A stretch of DNA of 16,992 nucleotides from positions 1-16,992 of the forward strand of contig CALAZQ010000040.1 of NCBI GenBank assembly GCA_937926325.1, given 5' to 3'. A program made the position numbers and the translations under genes. The notes under the pieces were generated by a model. The model was not told where the DNA came from, did no database searches, and saw only the letters and a program-made list of their open reading frames with translations. Shown in pieces: positions 15,352 to 16,992 of this stretch. This stretch comes from an uncultured Planctomycetaceae bacterium (GTDB lineage Bacteria; Planctomycetota; Planctomycetia; Pirellulales; UBA1268). Position 1 is the stretch's first letter; each line of letters opens with the position of its first letter.

Positions 15352-15369
15352 TTCGGCACACCCTTTGCT
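15352..15369 (+). promoter_or_regulatory. Sigma-54 (RpoN) promoter of amt
   Basis: The sequence TTCGGCACACCCTTTGCT matches the -24/-12 consensus: GG at 15355-15356, exactly 10 bp, then GC at 15367-15368, with the flanking CAC and TTGCT also conserved. Only the T before GG is replaced by C. It lies 114 bp before the amt ATG, so transcription would start near 15380 with a leader of about 100 nt. Sigma-54 control of ammonium transporter genes under nitrogen limitation is well established in other bacteria. An activator site of NtrC consensus was not found upstream. Confidence 0.75.
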
Positions 15370-15471
15370 TTTCTCTGGGCTGCAGCGCGTTTGAACACCA
15401 CGACGGTGTGACGCCCTGCAGGGTAGGACGCCGTTTCTGCCCTCCCTTCCAAAAACTTCCCAATCGAAGGC

Positions 15472-15476
15472 GGAGG
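15472..15476 (+). promoter_or_regulatory. Ribosome binding site of amt
   Basis: GGAGG lies 6 nt before the ATG at 15483. It decides the start against an in-frame upstream start at 15408, which would put 25 non-hydrophobic residues ahead of the signal peptide. Confidence 0.8.
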
Positions 15477-15482
15477 CTTGTC

Positions 15483-16907
15483 ATGAAGACGTTCGGGGAT
15501 CGATGGCTTTACGGGCTGCTCATCGGAGTGGCGACATGTCTTGCGGTGGGGGTCGTGATGACGGCCTTCCCCACCGTCGCAATGGCTCAGGAGGAGGCGG
15601 CGGAAACGCCTGCTGAAGAGGCGGCTGCGGTTGAGGAGGCTGCAGATCCATTGGCCGCCTACATCGCTGAAAATGATTACGCGATCAACACGCTGATCAT
15701 GTTCATTTGTGCGGTTTTTGTGCTCTTCATGCAGGCCGGTTTCGCAATGGTCGAGATCGGGCTCAATTCGGCGAAAAACGCTGTCAACATCCTCGCCAAG
15801 AACGTGATGGACTTGAGCGTCGGAGTGATTCTCTACCTCTTTGTCGGCTTCAACCTGATGTATCCCGGCGACGGCTGGGTTGTTGATGGCTGGCTGGGCG
15901 GGATCTCCCCGTTCGTTGTCGAGTCGGAGGGAACCGGATACGGCGATTACAGTTCGTATGCAGACTTTCTGTTTCAAGTGGCGTTCGCAGCGACAGCCGC
16001 AACCATCGTCTCTGGTGCTGTTGCGGGCCGCATGAAGTTTTCGGCCTACCTCGTTTACAGTGCCATCCTGACCGGATTGATCTACCCGATCAGTGGGTCG
16101 TGGAAGTGGGGCGCTGGCTATTTTGATGCGATGGGCTTCCAGGATTTTGCCGGGAGCGTCGTTGTCCACGCTGTCGGCGGTTTTGCTGGCCTGGCCGGTG
16201 CCATTTTCCTGGGTCCGAGAATTGGTCGGTTCACGAATGAAGGAAAAAGCGTGCCGATCCCTGGTCACAACATTTCCTTTGCCGCCCTTGGAGTCTTCAT
16301 CCTCTGGGTGGGGTGGTATGGCTTTAATCCCGGCAGTCAGCTGACCTACGCCGGTGCTGCCAATGCCAATGCGACGACCTACATCGCGCTGACCACGACG
16401 CTCGCGGCCGCGGCTGGTGCAGTCACGGCTCTGATCACCGGCTGGGTGTTGTTCGGCAAGCCCGACGTGACCATGGCGTTGAATGGTGTACTTGGCGGCC
16501 TCGTCGCGATCACCGCCAACTGCGATCGTGTCTCGCAGGTTGAGTCGCTGATTATCGGTGTCGTGGGTGGTCTGCTTGTCGTGTTGGGCATCCTGCTCCT
16601 CGAGAAACTCAAGATTGACGACCCGGTCGGTGCCTGGCCCGTTCACGGCCTCAACGGTGTTTGGGGTGGTCTTGCCACCGGCATCTTTGGCGACCTGCCC
16701 GATGGCATCGAGTCTGTTGGCAGTTTCTTCACGGTGCAACTGATCAGCACTGTGGCGATCTGTGCCTGGGCTTTTATCACGATGTCAATCGTGTTTGGGG
16801 TGCTCAAGGGCATCGGTATGCTCCGCGTCTCGCCCGAGGTCGAGCAGGCTGGTCTTGATCTACACGAGCACGGTCTGCGTGCCTACCCGCTGGGGGCTGA
16901 TCAGTAA
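15483..16907 (+). CDS. amt: Ammonium transporter (Amt/MEP/Rh family)
   Basis: This 474-residue inner-membrane protein is an Amt-type ammonium transporter. It has a cleavable-looking signal peptide (to about residue 35, TVAMA), an acidic Glu/Ala-rich stretch (36-56), then about 11 membrane helices. The pore twin histidines are present: His229 in DFAGSVVVHAVGG and His388 in WPVHGLNGVWGG. The helix-1 segment FMQAGFAMVEIG followed by AKNAVNILAKNVMD resembles the plant and cyanobacterial Amt branch more than E. coli AmtB. ALNGVLGGLVAIT and the C-terminal tail EQAGLDLHEHGLRAYP, the part that contacts PII in the family, are also conserved. It is preceded by a sigma-54 promoter and followed after 28 nt by a strong terminator, so it is probably monocistronic. 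Third-position GC appears lower than in the preceding genes. No glnK is in the window. Confidence 0.95.
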   Translation: MKTFGDRWLYGLLIGVATCLAVGVVMTAFPTVAMAQEEAAETPAEEAAAVEEAADPLAAYIAENDYAINTLIMFICAVFVLFMQAGFAMVEIGLNSAKNAVNILAKNVMDLSVGVILYLFVGFNLMYPGDGWVVDGWLGGISPFVVESEGTGYGDYSSYADFLFQVAFAATAATIVSGAVAGRMKFSAYLVYSAILTGLIYPISGSWKWGAGYFDAMGFQDFAGSVVVHAVGGFAGLAGAIFLGPRIGRFTNEGKSVPIPGHNISFAALGVFILWVGWYGFNPGSQLTYAGAANANATTYIALTTTLAAAAGAVTALITGWVLFGKPDVTMALNGVLGGLVAITANCDRVSQVESLIIGVVGGLLVVLGILLLEKLKIDDPVGAWPVHGLNGVWGGLATGIFGDLPDGIESVGSFFTVQLISTVAICAWAFITMSIVFGVLKGIGMLRVSPEVEQAGLDLHEHGLRAYPLGADQ

Positions 16908-16935
16908 GCCCACAGCTCTTGAAGCCAGAAGGATG

Positions 16936-16989
16936 CCCCAATGGCCTGGGCGAGCACTCCGCCTTGCTCGCCCAGGCCGGGGTATTTTT
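16936..16989 (+). terminator. Intrinsic terminator of amt
   Basis: This is a perfect 13-bp stem (GGCCTGGGCGAGC, 16943-16955, against 16966-16978) with a 10-nt loop. It is extended by CCCC/GGGG pairing across a 3-nt bulge and followed at once by TATTTTT. The strength and T-run fit a Rho-independent terminator that isolates amt from whatever lies downstream. Confidence 0.88.
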
Positions 16990-16992
16990 CCG

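Larger units (their letters stand above)
15178..15482. other. Intergenic region between pabA and amt (305 bp)
   Basis: There is no credible gene here. It contains a dyad AGGCTC-N7-GAGCCT (15230-15248), an AT-richer patch with T6 (15311-15316), the sigma-54 promoter (15352-15369), and within the likely amt leader a short hairpin ACACC-N5-GGTGT followed by the perfect 10-bp palindrome CCCTGCAGGG (15413-15422). The leader ends with the amt SD at 15472-15476. No T-tailed hairpin that would end pabA transcription is seen. Confidence 0.6.

Noticed and set aside
15234..16739. 501-codon minus-strand open frame opposite amt
   Set aside because: It lies antisense to a certain Amt protein, its translation is hydrophilic and repetitive in the manner of reversed codons, and it has no family resemblance.

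Overview
The window looks like a chromosomal segment of a planctomycete, probably of the Pirellulales/Pirellulaceae type. It is GC-rich. It carries gene families that are hallmarks of that phylum: a DUF1587/1595/1592/1588/1585 cytochrome-like protein paired with a DUF1552 Tat protein, a DUF3500 protein, a Tat-exported Gfo/Idh/MocA oxidoreductase, and HEAT-repeat proteins of the kind linked to such oxidoreductases. It also carries genes that fit bacterial tetrahydromethanopterin (H4MPT) synthesis, which planctomycetes share with methylotrophs and archaea. No rRNA, tRNA, CRISPR array, insertion sequence or phage gene was seen; this is ordinary backbone with several lineage-specific modules.

Layout. 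(1) 3-779, plus: 3' end of an unrecognised protein. (2) 868-4175, minus: two-gene operon, a multi-domain c-type-cytochrome-like protein (CxxCH twice) followed by a DUF1552 Tat protein, separated by 2 nt. (3) 4513-7088, plus: an enolase-superfamily enzyme of the mandelate racemase subgroup, a small 85-aa protein, and a secreted DUF3500 protein whose start overlaps the small gene's stop (ATGA). (4) 7249-10797, plus: Gfo/Idh/MocA oxidoreductase and two HEAT-repeat proteins, closely spaced and probably one operon. (5) 10818-11378, minus: a DUF447 FMN-binding-type protein, divergent from (6) 11473-15177, plus: a dihydropteroate-synthase-like protein, pabB and pabA, with a 19-nt gap and then a 4-nt overlap. 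(7) 15483-16907, plus: an ammonium transporter with a good sigma-54 (-24/-12) promoter in front and a strong intrinsic terminator behind.

How the genes may work together. Blocks 5 and 6 form the most coherent system. PabA and PabB make 4-aminobenzoate (with a PabC lyase encoded elsewhere). The DHPS-like protein and DUF447 are known companions of H4MPT-dependent C1 genes, and 4-aminobenzoate is the precursor of the arylamine part of methanopterin. I infer a cofactor-synthesis cluster in which pABA supply is wired to H4MPT rather than only to folate. Blocks 2 to 4 look like exported or periplasmic functions typical of polysaccharide-degrading planctomycetes, but their substrates cannot be read from sequence. 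The amt gene is a separate nitrogen-limitation unit: its promoter type implies RpoN control, and its own terminator suggests it is transcribed alone, without a glnK partner in this window.
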